A stretch of DNA of 64,000 nt from the NCBI RefSeq assembly GCF_001724605.1, contig NZ_MEEX01000024.1:1-64000 (forward strand). Direction: 5' to 3'. The notes beneath the pieces were generated by a model that did not search any database, was not told the origin of the DNA, and saw nothing but the letters and a program-made list of their open reading frames with translations. The DNA is from Phenylobacterium sp. SCN 70-31 (GTDB lineage: Bacteria > Pseudomonadota > Alphaproteobacteria > Caulobacterales > Caulobacteraceae). This document shows, in pieces, positions 56,195 to 64,000 of the stretch. Position 1 is the stretch's first letter, and every line of letters starts with the position of its first letter. A program made the position numbers and the translations under genes.

Positions 56195-56899
56195 TCAGCG
56201 TGGCAGGCTGAACAGCGCCCGGTCCGGCGTGATGAGTTCGATCTTCTCCAGCCGGCGCTCGACCGGCCGTGCGCGGCCGTCGCCCGTGATCGTCACCAGG
56301 AACGGCAGCATCAGGCGGCCGACCCGGCGATAATCCCCGAACTCCAGCGTCAGGGTTTCGGCGCCTCGGCCCTCGACCATGCGGCCCGGCAGGCCGGTGG
56401 CGCGGTCGAACCAGATCTCGCGCGGGGCGCCCGCTTCGGGGTGCACCCGCACCACGTCGAACGACTTCCCGCCGGCGGGCCGCACGCCCAGATAGGTGCT
56501 GCGGAAGTCGAAGCGTCCGGGGAAGAGGTAGCCATAGGCGCCGAAGAACGCCTCGGAGCGCGCGCGGGCCATCAGTTCGGCGTCCGAGCCCGGCGGCCGC
56601 GCCCTGCCGAACGGCTGCCACCAGGCGCCGTAACCGTTGTAGCCCTGCATGAACCGCTGCGGGCCTGCGCCCACCTCGGTGCGCTCGCCGTACCGGAGCG
56701 TGTCGATCCAGCGCTGGTAGGCCAGGCCCCCCTCGGTTCCGGTCTCATGGAAACCGCGCACGCCGGCCCAGGCGGCCGAACCGCCCATCGCCGTGCGCGC
56801 CTTTTCCAGCACCGGCGGCACGCCCGGCCCGTACTGCGCCAGCGCCGCCGCGGGCGCGGCCAGCAGGAGGAGAATCGCGAAGAGGAATCGGAGCGCCAT
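56195..56899 (-). CDS. Exported protein of unknown function (LolA-like fold possible)
   Basis: A 234-residue protein with a signal peptide (LLLLAAPAAALAQ). Its body, from VLEKARTAMGGSAAWAGVRGFHETG through REIWFDRATGLPGRMV to the final SLPR, has the alternating beta pattern of LolA/LppX-type lipoprotein-carrier-like domains; that is a judgement of texture, not a match. It converges on the MBL-fold gene with a six-base gap. Confidence 0.75.
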   Translation of the reverse strand: MALRFLFAILLLLAAPAAALAQYGPGVPPVLEKARTAMGGSAAWAGVRGFHETGTEGGLAYQRWIDTLRYGERTEVGAGPQRFMQGYNGYGAWWQPFGRARPPGSDAELMARARSEAFFGAYGYLFPGRFDFRSTYLGVRPAGGKSFDVVRVHPEAGAPREIWFDRATGLPGRMVEGRGAETLTLEFGDYRRVGRLMLPFLVTITGDGRARPVERRLEKIELITPDRALFSLPR

Positions 56900-57228
56900 G
56901 ACTCCAGAGCCAACGCCGCGAGCGTGTCGTCAATGGGGCGTCGCGAAGCAGGTGCGGGTCCGGTTTGGGATTCCGCCTCGGACCCGCACGAAGAGCGCGA
57001 GCGGGTGGGCCGTCCCCGAGCCTCCGCACGAGCGGAGGCTCTGACAGGGAACCACGGACCATCACCGACCATCACCGACCATCACGGACGGTTCCCGGCG
57101 CCCTGTCCGTGATGGTCGATGATGGTCCGTGGTCTTCGAAAAGGCGCTCGCCGCTTCACGGCGTCGCCGGGCCCGACGCCGCGCTCTTCGCGGCTACGCT
57201 CATGCGGTCCGTGGCCGGATCGCGGGGC
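56900..57228. other. Intergenic interval carrying repeat copy B
   Basis: No gene is supported in these 329 bases. Most of the right half is the palindromic repeat described separately. The left part holds the promoter side of the preceding minus-strand gene; I see no clear promoter. Confidence 0.6.
57018..57161. repeat. Dispersed palindromic repeat, copy B
   Basis: The first 26 bases equal copy A at 32780. A long inverted repeat follows: ACCACGGACCATCACC on the left and its near-complement ending GATGGTCCGTGGT on the right, with an additional 10-bp GACCATCACC unit on the left arm. It ends in CGCTCGCCGCTTCACGGC, matching the end of copy A. It lies between the 3' end of the P450 gene and the start of the preceding minus-strand gene. 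Confidence 0.7.
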
Positions 57229-58443
57229 TCAGGCCACGCGGAACCGCACCGGCATCGCCTTCGGCCCCGAGATGAAGTTCGACGGCAGCCATTCCACCGG
57301 CGCGGCCCGCTCGAAGTCCCTCATCCGCGTCAGCACCTCGCGCAGCATGGCGTCGATCTCGATGCGGGCGATGTGCTGGCCAAGGCAGCCGTGCGGCCCG
57401 GTTCCGAAGGCGATATGCGGGTTCTCCGTCCGCGACAGGTCCAGCGTCTCGGGATGCGCGAACACCGCGGGATCGCGGTTGGCGGCGCCGAAGTACATCA
57501 CCACCTTGTCGCCCTCGCGGATCGTCTGGCCGCCCAGCTCGGTGTCTCGCTTCGCGGTCCGGCGCATGTAGATCACCGGGCTGGCCCAGCGGAGGAGTTC
57601 CTCGCGCGCGGTCGGCAGGCGGGCGTCCAGGTCGGCCATCAGCCAGGCGTACTCGTCCGGGTTCTCCATCAGGGCCAGCAGCCCGCCCGACAGCAGGTTG
57701 CGGGTCGTATCCCCGCCCGCGTCCACCAGCAGCAGGAAGAACAGCAGGAACTCCATGTCCTCCAGCCGGCGCCCGTCCACCTCGCAGGCCAGCAGCCGGG
57801 ACGCCAGGTCGTCCCCCGGCCGCGCCCGCTTCTCGGCGATCACCCGGCCGCCGTACTCGAACATCTTCATCACCGCCTGGGCGCCGGCGCCGGGCGGCAG
57901 CGCCTCGGGGGCGGTGTGGATGATCTCGGTCAGCTTGTAGAGCTCGCGCCCGTCCTCCAGCGGCAGGCCCATCAGCTCGGCGATGACGAACGAAGGCATC
58001 TCGCCCGCCACCTGATCGACGAAGTCGCATTCGCCCCGGCCGCCGGTCGAGCGGTCGATCACCGCGTCCACGATCTGCGTCGCCAACGCCTGGATGCGCG
58101 CCTGCCGCAGCCGCGCCGCCGGCTCGGTGAACTCGCTGCGGATGAGCTTGCGGAACGCCGTGTGCTCGGGCGGATCCATCATCAGCATCATCTTGTGGGG
58201 CCCGAACGCCGCCGCCTCGGACGCCGGGTCCTGGATCATGATGGTGGGCTCCGAGGAAAAGGTCTGGAAATCGCGATCCACGGCCCAGACGTCGGCGTGG
58301 CGGGTCACGGCCCAGAACCCCCGCCGGCCGGCCCCGTCCGGCTCCTCGTGCCAGCGCACCGGCGCATGCTCGCGCAGCCAGCCGAACTGTCCGTGCGGCT
58401 GGCCGCCGTCGAAGCTGCCGGGCGAGAGGAGGTCAATCCGCAT
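57229..58443 (-). CDS. Cytochrome P450 monooxygenase
   Basis: A 404-residue soluble bacterial P450. The I-helix oxygen-binding motif is DAGGDTTRN (about 241-249), the K-helix ExxR is EELLR (281-285), and the heme-ligand loop is FGTGPHGCLGQHIAR with Cys353. These residues and the length match CYP families that hydroxylate terpenes, steroids or alkanes with a ferredoxin. No ferredoxin or reductase gene is adjacent. A perfect 16-bp tandem repeat lies just upstream of the start. GGGGGA precedes the ATG by seven bases. Confidence 0.95.
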   Translation of the reverse strand: MRIDLLSPGSFDGGQPHGQFGWLREHAPVRWHEEPDGAGRRGFWAVTRHADVWAVDRDFQTFSSEPTIMIQDPASEAAAFGPHKMMLMMDPPEHTAFRKLIRSEFTEPAARLRQARIQALATQIVDAVIDRSTGGRGECDFVDQVAGEMPSFVIAELMGLPLEDGRELYKLTEIIHTAPEALPPGAGAQAVMKMFEYGGRVIAEKRARPGDDLASRLLACEVDGRRLEDMEFLLFFLLLVDAGGDTTRNLLSGGLLALMENPDEYAWLMADLDARLPTAREELLRWASPVIYMRRTAKRDTELGGQTIREGDKVVMYFGAANRDPAVFAHPETLDLSRTENPHIAFGTGPHGCLGQHIARIEIDAMLREVLTRMRDFERAAPVEWLPSNFISGPKAMPVRFRVA

Positions 58444-58453
58444 GGCCGTATCC

Positions 58454-58485
58454 CCCGTATCTGCTTCCGCCCGTATCTGCTTCCG
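58454..58485. repeat. Perfect 16-bp tandem repeat in the P450 leader
   Basis: CCCGTATCTGCTTCCG occurs twice without a gap (58454-58469, 58470-58485), and GCCGTATC just before it looks like a partial third unit. The repeats lie 11-42 bases from the P450 start codon and about 80 bases from the LemA gene. An operator or a slippage-prone leader are both possible. Confidence 0.55.
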
Positions 58486-58567
58486 CAGGTGTTTCCCGGA
58501 TTGGACGTGCTTGACCGCGGGTCACGCAAGTCCGCCAAATGGGACCCAGGGCGTGGAGGGCTTCCGG

Positions 58568-59140
58568 ATGAACCTTGTGGTGTTGATCGCGATCGGCGTC
58601 GTCGTCGTCGCGCTGTACGTCTGGTACGCCACCATCGTCACCCGCCGGAACAAGGTGGCCGAGGCCCTCTCGGGCATCGACGTCCAGCTCTCCCAGCGCC
58701 ACGAGCTGATCCCCAACATCCTGGCCATCGCCAAGCGGTTCCTGGCCCACGAGCAGGGCCTGCTGGCCGACATCGCCCGCCTGCGCACCACCGGCCAGGA
58801 GCGGATCGGGGCCACCGATCCCGCCGCCATCGCCGAGAAGTTCGCCGCCGAGAACCAGCTCTCCGCCGGCCTCGGCCGCCTGTTCGCCGTGGCCGAGGGC
58901 TATCCCGAGCTGAAGAGCGATGCGGTGATGGTCCGCGCCCAGGCGACCTACCAGGAGGTCGAGACCAACGTCGCCGCCGCCCGCCGCTTCTACAACGCCT
59001 CGGTCACCGACCTGCGCAACGCCTGCCAGATCTTCCCGGGCCAGCTCGTGGCGGCCTTGGCCGGCGTGGGCCAGCTTCCGCCCTTCTTCGAGGCCCCCGC
59101 CGAGCATCGCGGCGCGGTCAACGCCGCCGACCACCTGTGA
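58568..59140 (+). CDS. lemA: LemA family protein
   Basis: A 190-residue LemA protein: an N-terminal membrane helix (VVLIAIGVVVVALYVWYATIV), the conserved NKVAEALSGIDVQLSQRHELIPNI and YQEVETNVAAARRFYNASVTDLRN. The ATG follows GGAGGGC; the frame is open well upstream. Its stop overlaps the GTG of the DUF3137 gene (GTGA). LemA proteins are widespread, membrane-anchored and of unknown biochemical role. Confidence 0.93.
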   Translation: MNLVVLIAIGVVVVALYVWYATIVTRRNKVAEALSGIDVQLSQRHELIPNILAIAKRFLAHEQGLLADIARLRTTGQERIGATDPAAIAEKFAAENQLSAGLGRLFAVAEGYPELKSDAVMVRAQATYQEVETNVAAARRFYNASVTDLRNACQIFPGQLVAALAGVGQLPPFFEAPAEHRGAVNAADHL

Positions 59141-60312
59141 ACGCCCGGCCGCCCGGGGGGGCCGCACGCGCGCTGGCCCTCGTCCTCCTCGTGGCGGCGC
59201 TGGCCTGGGCGGCGATCCTCTTCGGGGCGGTGCGTCAGCAGCCGGGATGGGAAGGCTGGGTGTCGGGCCTGTTCGGCGGCGGCTTCATGGCGCTGCTGAT
59301 CGCCGCCGCCGGCGCCTGGGGCGTGCTGTTCACACTCCGGCGTGCGAACCGCCCCGCCGCCGGCCCGCCGCAGCTCTTCCTGGCCGAGGGCGAACTGGCC
59401 CAGGTCCTGGCCGAACTGGAAGAGGTGCGCGAGCGCACGAAGCAGCAGATCCACGCCGGCGCGCTCTGGCGCATCCCCGTCTGCGTTGTGGGCGTCATCG
59501 CGCTCTGGGTGCTGGGGCAGACGGGTGACGACCCTCCGGACGTCTTCGACCTGATCCTGTTCATGGGCGGCGCCGTGCTGGCCGGCTACGCCTGGGCCGC
59601 CTGGGCCCTCTCAGAGGCCTATCGCCGGCTCTACAAAGCGCGCGTGCTGCCGAAGATCGCCGCCGACTTCGGGGCGCTCACCTGGCGCCACGCCCAGCCG
59701 CCGCTGGACGAGTACCGTCGCCACCGCCTGTTCCCCGACTGGGATTCCGCCCACGCCGAGGACGAGATCCACGGCGAGTATCGCGGCCTGCCGCTGTCGA
59801 TCATCGAGCTGAAGCTGATCCGCGGCTCGGGCAAGAACCGGCGCACGGTCTTCAACGGCCTGGCCGCCGCCGTCACCCTGCCGCGCGGCCTCTCGGGGAC
59901 GACGGTCGTGGTGCCCGACAAGGGCATGTTCGGCAACTTGGCGGAGCGCATGCGGGGCGGCCCGTGCCAGCCGGTTCGTCTGGAGGACCCGGTCTTCGAG
60001 AAGGCCTACGAGGTCTACGCCTCGGACCAGATCTCGGCCCGCGCCCTGCTGACGCCGGCGTTCATGGCGCGGTTCATGGCGTTGGCGGAATCGGGCCGGT
60101 TCGGCGCGCCGGCGGCGCTGATCCAGGACAACCGGCTGATCATGGCCCTGGCCGCGACCCACGGGCGCAACCTGTTCGAGCCGCCCAGCTACCGCAAGCC
60201 GGCCGCCGGGCGCGAGGCGCTGACCCAGCTCCACGACGACATCGAGGCCGTGCTGCGCGCCGCCGACGCGGTCATCGACCTGGACCAGGCCGCCCGCCTC
60301 CAGCCGCGCTGA
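59137..60312 (+). CDS. DUF3137-family membrane protein
   Basis: A 391-residue protein with four hydrophobic segments in its first 170 residues (two near the start, two around ALWRIPVCVVGVIALWVLG and LILFMGGAVLAGYAWAAW), then a soluble C-terminal domain (FNGLAAAVTLPRGLSGTTVVVPDKGMFG, ALIQDNRLIMALA). This is the usual partner of LemA and often annotated DUF3137. The start is a GTG overlapping the lemA stop. Function unknown; a galanin-like sequence is not present. Confidence 0.85.
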   Translation: MNARPPGGAARALALVLLVAALAWAAILFGAVRQQPGWEGWVSGLFGGGFMALLIAAAGAWGVLFTLRRANRPAAGPPQLFLAEGELAQVLAELEEVRERTKQQIHAGALWRIPVCVVGVIALWVLGQTGDDPPDVFDLILFMGGAVLAGYAWAAWALSEAYRRLYKARVLPKIAADFGALTWRHAQPPLDEYRRHRLFPDWDSAHAEDEIHGEYRGLPLSIIELKLIRGSGKNRRTVFNGLAAAVTLPRGLSGTTVVVPDKGMFGNLAERMRGGPCQPVRLEDPVFEKAYEVYASDQISARALLTPAFMARFMALAESGRFGAPAALIQDNRLIMALAATHGRNLFEPPSYRKPAAGREALTQLHDDIEAVLRAADAVIDLDQAARLQPR

Positions 60313-60478
60313 CGTCCCGCAGCTTCAGCGTGCCGCTTCGGGCCACCCGGGCTGGCGCGGCCCTTGCAGCGCGGGACGCCGAAGCCGCGACGGAATGTCA
60401 TTCCGGAACAGCTTCCCCGCCAACACACTCGGCCGGACGGAACCCTTGACCGTCCGGCCGTTTCTTTTTCCGCCGGCC

Positions 60479-61609
60479 TCAGAGGCCCTTGGTCGGGACG
60501 ATCAGGTACTTCGAACCGGTGCTCTTGGCCTGATAGGCGCGGATCACCTCCGGCTTCAGCACCTCGGCCAGGCTGATCTCGGCCGTGTAGTGGCTGGCGA
60601 ACGTGGTCTTCAGTTCGTCGGCCACCCGCTGGCGCAGGCGCTGCGTCCCCGCTGCGCCGAGCTTGGCCAGGAACGGCGTCAGCAGCCAGCCCCCCAGGCC
60701 CCAGGTGAGGCCGTAGTTGCGGGCCAGCTCCGTGGGACGGACATCCAGCGAGCCGTAGATGTACACCTGCTTGTAGGTGTTGGAGCCATAGCGGCTGTAG
60801 GCGTCGGCCTTGGCGCTGGCCGCCACCTCCATCGCCGAGAGGATCTGGCTGGCCAGCTTGCCGCCGCCGATGGCGTCGAAGGCCAACGTCGCCCCGGTCT
60901 CGGCGATCGCCGCGGTCAGTTCGTCCTGGAAGTTCGGCGAGGTGGAGTCGACCACGTGCTTCGCGCCGGCGTCCGTCAGAATCTTCGCCTGCTCGGCGCT
61001 GCGCACGACGTTCACCAGCGACACGCCGTCCTTCAGGCAGATCCGGTTCAGCATCTGGCCCAGGTTCGACGCCGCCGCGGTGTGGACCAGGGCGGTGTGG
61101 TTCTCCATCCGCATGGTCTCGACCATGCTCAGCGCCGTCAGCGGATTGACGAAGCACGACGCCCCGTCCGCCGAGGTCGCGCCCTCGGGCAGCGGCAGGA
61201 CGTCGGCCGCCCTTACGGTCCGGTACTGGGCGTAGAGCGCCCCGCCCAGCAGGGCCACGCGCTTGCCCACCAGCGCCTGGGCGGCCGGGTCCGAGCCGGC
61301 GGCGATCACCTCGCCGGCGCCCTCGTTGCCCACCGGCATCGAATGGCCCACGCGCGCCGCGAGCGCCTTCAGGAAGTGTTGCGGCACCTTGGCGGTGGTC
61401 ACGCCGTCCTTCTGCGCCAGGGTGGAGAGATCGGCCGGCCCCAGCAGCAGGCCCAGGTCCGAGGGGTTGAGCGGGGACGCCTCCACGCGGACCAGAACCT
61501 CGTCGGCCTTCGGCGGATCGACGGGCGTGTCGGCGAGCCGAAGCTCCAGCACGCCTTCCGGCGTGACGAGCGAGCGCAGTTGCAGTCCCGATTGCGGAAT
61601 TCCGGCCAT
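60479..61609 (-). CDS. Zinc-type alcohol dehydrogenase / quinone oxidoreductase family
   Basis: A 376-residue MDR-family oxidoreductase: DEVLVRVEASPLNPSDLGLL (N-terminal GroES-like domain), PVGNEGAGEVIAAGSD, then a Rossmann region (HTAAASNLGQMLNRICLKDGVSLVNVV, in which the usual GxGxxG is altered). It lacks the structural-zinc cysteines, which is normal for the quinone-reductase branch. AGGGGA lies six bases before the ATG at 61609; a start at 61642 is less well supported. Probably an NADPH-dependent enone or quinone reductase. Confidence 0.87.
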   Translation of the reverse strand: MAGIPQSGLQLRSLVTPEGVLELRLADTPVDPPKADEVLVRVEASPLNPSDLGLLLGPADLSTLAQKDGVTTAKVPQHFLKALAARVGHSMPVGNEGAGEVIAAGSDPAAQALVGKRVALLGGALYAQYRTVRAADVLPLPEGATSADGASCFVNPLTALSMVETMRMENHTALVHTAAASNLGQMLNRICLKDGVSLVNVVRSAEQAKILTDAGAKHVVDSTSPNFQDELTAAIAETGATLAFDAIGGGKLASQILSAMEVAASAKADAYSRYGSNTYKQVYIYGSLDVRPTELARNYGLTWGLGGWLLTPFLAKLGAAGTQRLRQRVADELKTTFASHYTAEISLAEVLKPEVIRAYQAKSTGSKYLIVPTKGL

Positions 61610-61736
61610 ATGGGCGTCCCCTGATTTTACGATGTCAGCCATCGCTGATGGCCGTCCGCGCGCAGGATGCCAAGGCCCGAATGCAGGAAGCGACCAGATT
61701 TGCGTGAAAGGACGGGCGGCCGGGGAGGGCCCGCAA

Positions 61737-61808
61737 GCAAGCCAGGGGACTCGAGCAAGCCGGGGGATTCGAGCAAGCCAGGAGACTCAAGCAAGCCAGG
61801 AGCCTCAA
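61737..61808. repeat. Four 18-bp tandem repeats
   Basis: Units GCAAGCCAGGGGACTCGA, GCAAGCCGGGGGATTCGA, GCAAGCCAGGAGACTCAA and GCAAGCCAGGAGCCTCAA follow one another, with a partial fifth (GCAAG) after. The period is a multiple of three, so the repeat would read SKPGDS in one frame and LLESPG in the opposite strand; neither frame joins a plausible protein. Confidence 0.8.
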
Positions 61809-61815
61809 GCAAGAA

Positions 61816-61837
61816 AGGCGACCCTTTCGGGTCGCCT
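61816..61837 (-). terminator. Rho-independent terminator on the minus strand
   Basis: Read on the minus strand: AGGCGACCC-GAAA-GGGTCGCCT followed by TTCTTG. It has a 9-bp perfect stem, a GNRA tetraloop and a short U-rich tail. It ends a transcript that comes from the right of 61840, where no gene is recognised. Confidence 0.65.
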
Positions 61838-62060
61838 CTGCCGCTTCTTCAGATCCGCACGGACCCGAAGGTCCGGAAGCGCTGCGGGGGCCCCACGCCC
61901 CGACGGGGACTTGCATCCGCCGCCGTTGGCCAACCTCTTCCTCCAAAAGCGGGCTGTGGACAAGTCCGCACGCCCGTGAGGCGATGGTTTCACCTCAGGA
62001 TGTTGCGGCGACGCCACGCCCCGAAAAGGCCCCATTCCCGACCTTCCGCGAACACAGGCG
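61838..62060 (-). ncRNA. Candidate structured small RNA ending at the terminator
   Basis: Just upstream of the minus-strand terminator the sequence can fold CGGACC-TTCG-GGTCCG (a UUCG tetraloop hairpin, 61860-61875), flanked by CTTC/GAAG pairing. A transcript with no coding sign that ends in a terminator is the pattern of an sRNA. The 5' end is unknown and the family is not recognised. Confidence 0.3.
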
Positions 62061-62252
62061 GCGCGCCTACTGCATGCGTCGGCTGGCCCGCATCCGGTCC
62101 GGATCCTGAACAGCCCCCCAGCCCCCCAGACCGGGCGCCCGGTCAGCCGACGCCCCATTGCTCCCGGCGAACTTCCCCGCAAATCCTGGCGGCCGTAAGG
62201 TCACCCTTGCCGTCTTCCCGCGAGAGCGGGATAACTTTGCTCTCAAACGGGC

Positions 62253-63707
62253 ATGCGTGGACAGATTGTGGGCGGGCATGACAGCGAGCCTTCGCGCGGC
62301 GGGACGGGGGTGTCCGATGCGGTGCTGACCGCATTGACCCAGGCGCCGCTGGGCATCGCGATCTTCGACCGCGACATGCGCTACCTGGCGGCCTCCAGCC
62401 AGTATCTCACCGACCAGGGCCTGCCGCCGGACCTCCCCATCGCGGGACGCGCCCACTACGACCTGTTCCCCGACATTCCCCGGAAGTGGCGCGACCTCCA
62501 CGCCCGCGTCATCCACCAGGGCGTGGAGGTGCGTCACGAGGCCGACCTGTACGAGCCGGCGGGCGGCGGCGCCCAACGGATCCGCTGGCTCGCCGCGCCC
62601 TGGCGCGATCCCTCGGGCGCCGTCGGGGGCCTCATCCTCTACACCGAGGCGGCGAACGCGCGGGTCGAGGCCCAGCGCCGGATCGAGGCGGCCGAGGCGC
62701 GCTATCGCGCCGTGTTCGACCAGGCGGCGATGGGCGTGGCCCTGGTGGCGCCCGACGGAACCTTCCTGGAGGTGAACGATCGCTTCTGCGAGATCTGCCG
62801 CCGCCCGCGCGCGAGCCTGATGGGGCTCAGGTTCCACGACATCACCCATCCCGACGACCTCGACGCCGACCTCGACCTCGCCGAGGCTCTCCTGGCGGGC
62901 GAGACCCGCTCCTTCAGCATGGAGAAGCGCTACGTCGATGCGGCGGGCGAGCCGGTGTGGGTCGAACTCACGGTCTCCCTCGTGCGGACCCCGGACGACA
63001 CCCCGGACTATTTCGTCTCGGTCATCGCCGACATCGGCGCCCGCAAGCAGGCCCAGGCGGCGCAGCAGCGCTATCAGGACCAGCTCAGGCTGATGATCAA
63101 CGAGCTGAACCATCGCGTGAAGAACACCCTGGCCACCGTCCAGTCGATGGCCGCCCAGACGCTGCGCGTCGAGCCCGATCCGACCGCGGCCTACGGCAAG
63201 TTCGAGGCCCGGCTGATGGGTCTGTCCGAAGTCCATGCGGTGCTGACGCGCGAGAAATGGCACGGCGCCGACCTGCGCGAGGTGGCCGAACGGGCGCTGA
63301 CCCCGTTCGGCCAGGCGTCGGGCGTGGTCTCGGCCGAGGGACCGGACGTCTGGCTCACGCCGGGCGCGGCCCTCACGATGGCCCTGGTGTTCCACGAACT
63401 GGCCACCAACGCCGTCAAATACGGCGCCCTCGCGCGCGAGGGCGGGCGGGTCGAGATCACCTGGCGTGTGGATGGCGAGCCGGCGCGTCTCGACCTCCGC
63501 TGGCGCGAACGGGGCGGGCCGCCGGTGACGCCGCCGACCCGGCGGGGGTTCGGTTCGCGGCTCATCGAACGCGCCCTGGCCGGCGATCTCCGGGGCAAGG
63601 CGGTCATGGTCTTCGCGCCCGACGGGCTGGATTGCCGGCTGGAGGCCGTGGTGACGGCTCCGTCCGACATGCCGGGGGCCGAGGCGCGGGGCCTGGACGA
63701 CATGTAG
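62253..63707 (+). CDS. HWE-family sensor histidine kinase with two PAS domains
   Basis: A 484-residue soluble kinase. Two PAS domains (about 25-135 and 148-265) are followed by the phospho-acceptor region LMINELNHRVKNTLATVQSMAAQTL (H287), the N-box VFHELATNAVKYGAL, a WxE element LRWRERGGPPV and GFGSRLIERAL, all features of the HWE/HisKA_2 family typical of alphaproteobacteria. No response regulator adjoins it. The ATG at 62253 has no good ribosome site; the GTG at 62310 (GGGACGGG upstream) is an alternative. The stimulus may be light, redox or a ligand sensed by PAS; nothing in the sequence decides. Confidence 0.9.
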   Translation: MRGQIVGGHDSEPSRGGTGVSDAVLTALTQAPLGIAIFDRDMRYLAASSQYLTDQGLPPDLPIAGRAHYDLFPDIPRKWRDLHARVIHQGVEVRHEADLYEPAGGGAQRIRWLAAPWRDPSGAVGGLILYTEAANARVEAQRRIEAAEARYRAVFDQAAMGVALVAPDGTFLEVNDRFCEICRRPRASLMGLRFHDITHPDDLDADLDLAEALLAGETRSFSMEKRYVDAAGEPVWVELTVSLVRTPDDTPDYFVSVIADIGARKQAQAAQQRYQDQLRLMINELNHRVKNTLATVQSMAAQTLRVEPDPTAAYGKFEARLMGLSEVHAVLTREKWHGADLREVAERALTPFGQASGVVSAEGPDVWLTPGAALTMALVFHELATNAVKYGALAREGGRVEITWRVDGEPARLDLRWRERGGPPVTPPTRRGFGSRLIERALAGDLRGKAVMVFAPDGLDCRLEAVVTAPSDMPGAEARGLDDM

Positions 63708-63785
63708 GCGCCGGCGTCGGAAGCAATCCGGGACAGCCGGCGGGGAGGGCGCTACCACCGGCGTGCAGACAACTTCGGACCCGTC

Positions 63786-64000
63786 ATGATTCCCAAGCCG
63801 ATCCGTCCCGTCCTCGGTGGGCTCGCCGCGCTCGCGGCCGGGGCCTGCGCCGTCACGCCGGCCTCGCCGCCCGTGACCTACTCCGGGACCCCGCAGGAAC
63901 AGTGGGTCCAGGGCCAGCGCGCGTACGAGGCCTGGAGCGCGGCCCGCCGGGGATGGCGCGTCACCGGGTCGGGCCTACAATACCGCCGCCTCAAGGCCGC
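63786..64000 (+). CDS. Exported FKBP-type peptidyl-prolyl isomerase, 5' part
   Basis: The first 71 residues of an exported protein cut by the window end. A signal peptide (LGGLAALAAGACAV) is followed by YEAWSAARRGWRVTGSGLQYRRLKA, the stretch that opens FKBP-type isomerases (GLxYRxL). The Cys could be a lipidation site, but the box AGAC is weak. The catalytic domain lies outside, so the call is tentative. Confidence 0.6.
   Translation, partial: MIPKPIRPVLGGLAALAAGACAVTPASPPVTYSGTPQEQWVQGQRAYEAWSAARRGWRVTGSGLQYRRLKA

Larger units (their letters stand above)
61610..62252. other. Gene-poor interval with tandem repeats and a minus-strand terminator
   Basis: No protein-coding gene is convincing in these 643 bases: open frames are low-complexity or arginine-rich. 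It holds the 18-bp repeats (61737-61808), the terminator (61816-61837) and, on the minus strand, a possible structured RNA (61838 to about 62060). The rest, to the kinase start, shows nothing I can name. Confidence 0.6.

Noticed and set aside
61737..61808. CRISPR array
   Set aside because: Units are 18 bp and contiguous with no spacers, and no cas genes are near.
61667..62281. 204-codon plus-strand frame that includes the 18-bp repeats (SKPGDS)
   Set aside because: Low complexity, no ribosome site and no resemblance to a protein after the repeat; both strands are open by chance.

Overview
The window is high-GC (visibly around 70%) and densely coded, with many ATGA/GTGA/TTGA start-stop overlaps. 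It carries three TonB-dependent receptors, a FecI/FecR pair, an HWE-type histidine kinase and a YbbA/YbbP plus TesA block. This fits an alphaproteobacterium of the Caulobacterales (Caulobacter/Phenylobacterium-like). That placement is inferred from gene content and was not tested by alignment. I see no rRNA, tRNA, CRISPR array, phage or insertion sequence.

Layout. (1) 1-7.8 kb is a catabolic block: acyl-CoA dehydrogenase (cut by the window edge), a frameshifted TonB receptor, a LysR regulator, an acyl-CoA synthetase and a sulfatase. An identical 20-bp dyad lies upstream of the receptor and of the synthetase. (2) 7.8-23.6 kb is a secreted-peptidase block: M19-like and S10-like peptidases on the minus strand; then on the plus strand a metallopeptidase, a CapA-like protein, a second paralogous metallopeptidase, a FecI sigma factor, FecR, an STN-containing TonB receptor, a CocE/S15-type hydrolase and a Tat-exported PLP enzyme. 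Four operon heads here share a two-part motif (GGNWWTN, exactly 10 bp, GCGTAYYA), which suggests that the local FecI sigma controls the whole block. (3) 23.6-31.7 kb is a CHAT (caspase-like) protease, TpsA adhesin and TpsB transporter operon. Both internal junctions use TTG starts in the same short sequence context.

(4) 31.8-46.4 kb is mixed: nitronate monooxygenase-like, cyclase, sugar transferase, EamA exporter, TPR protein, YpfJ-type metallopeptidase, Asp/Glu racemase, a TonB receptor divergent from a TPR-sulfotransferase, a TPP riboswitch with thiC, a c-type cytochrome lipoprotein and a PEP-CTERM protein. (5) 46.6-64 kb holds a Ser/Thr kinase with its ECF sigma factor, a LuxR regulator, a YbbA/YbbP-type transporter divergent from an SGNH esterase, a metallo-beta-lactamase-fold hydrolase, a cytochrome P450, LemA with a DUF3137 protein, a zinc-type oxidoreductase, a gene-poor interval with tandem repeats and a terminator, an HWE kinase and the start of an FKBP-type isomerase.

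The most interesting candidates are the sigma-controlled secreted-peptidase block and the CHAT/two-partner-secretion operon. Two copies of a dispersed palindromic repeat (32.8 and 57.0 kb) and several tandem or palindromic putative operators are also recorded.
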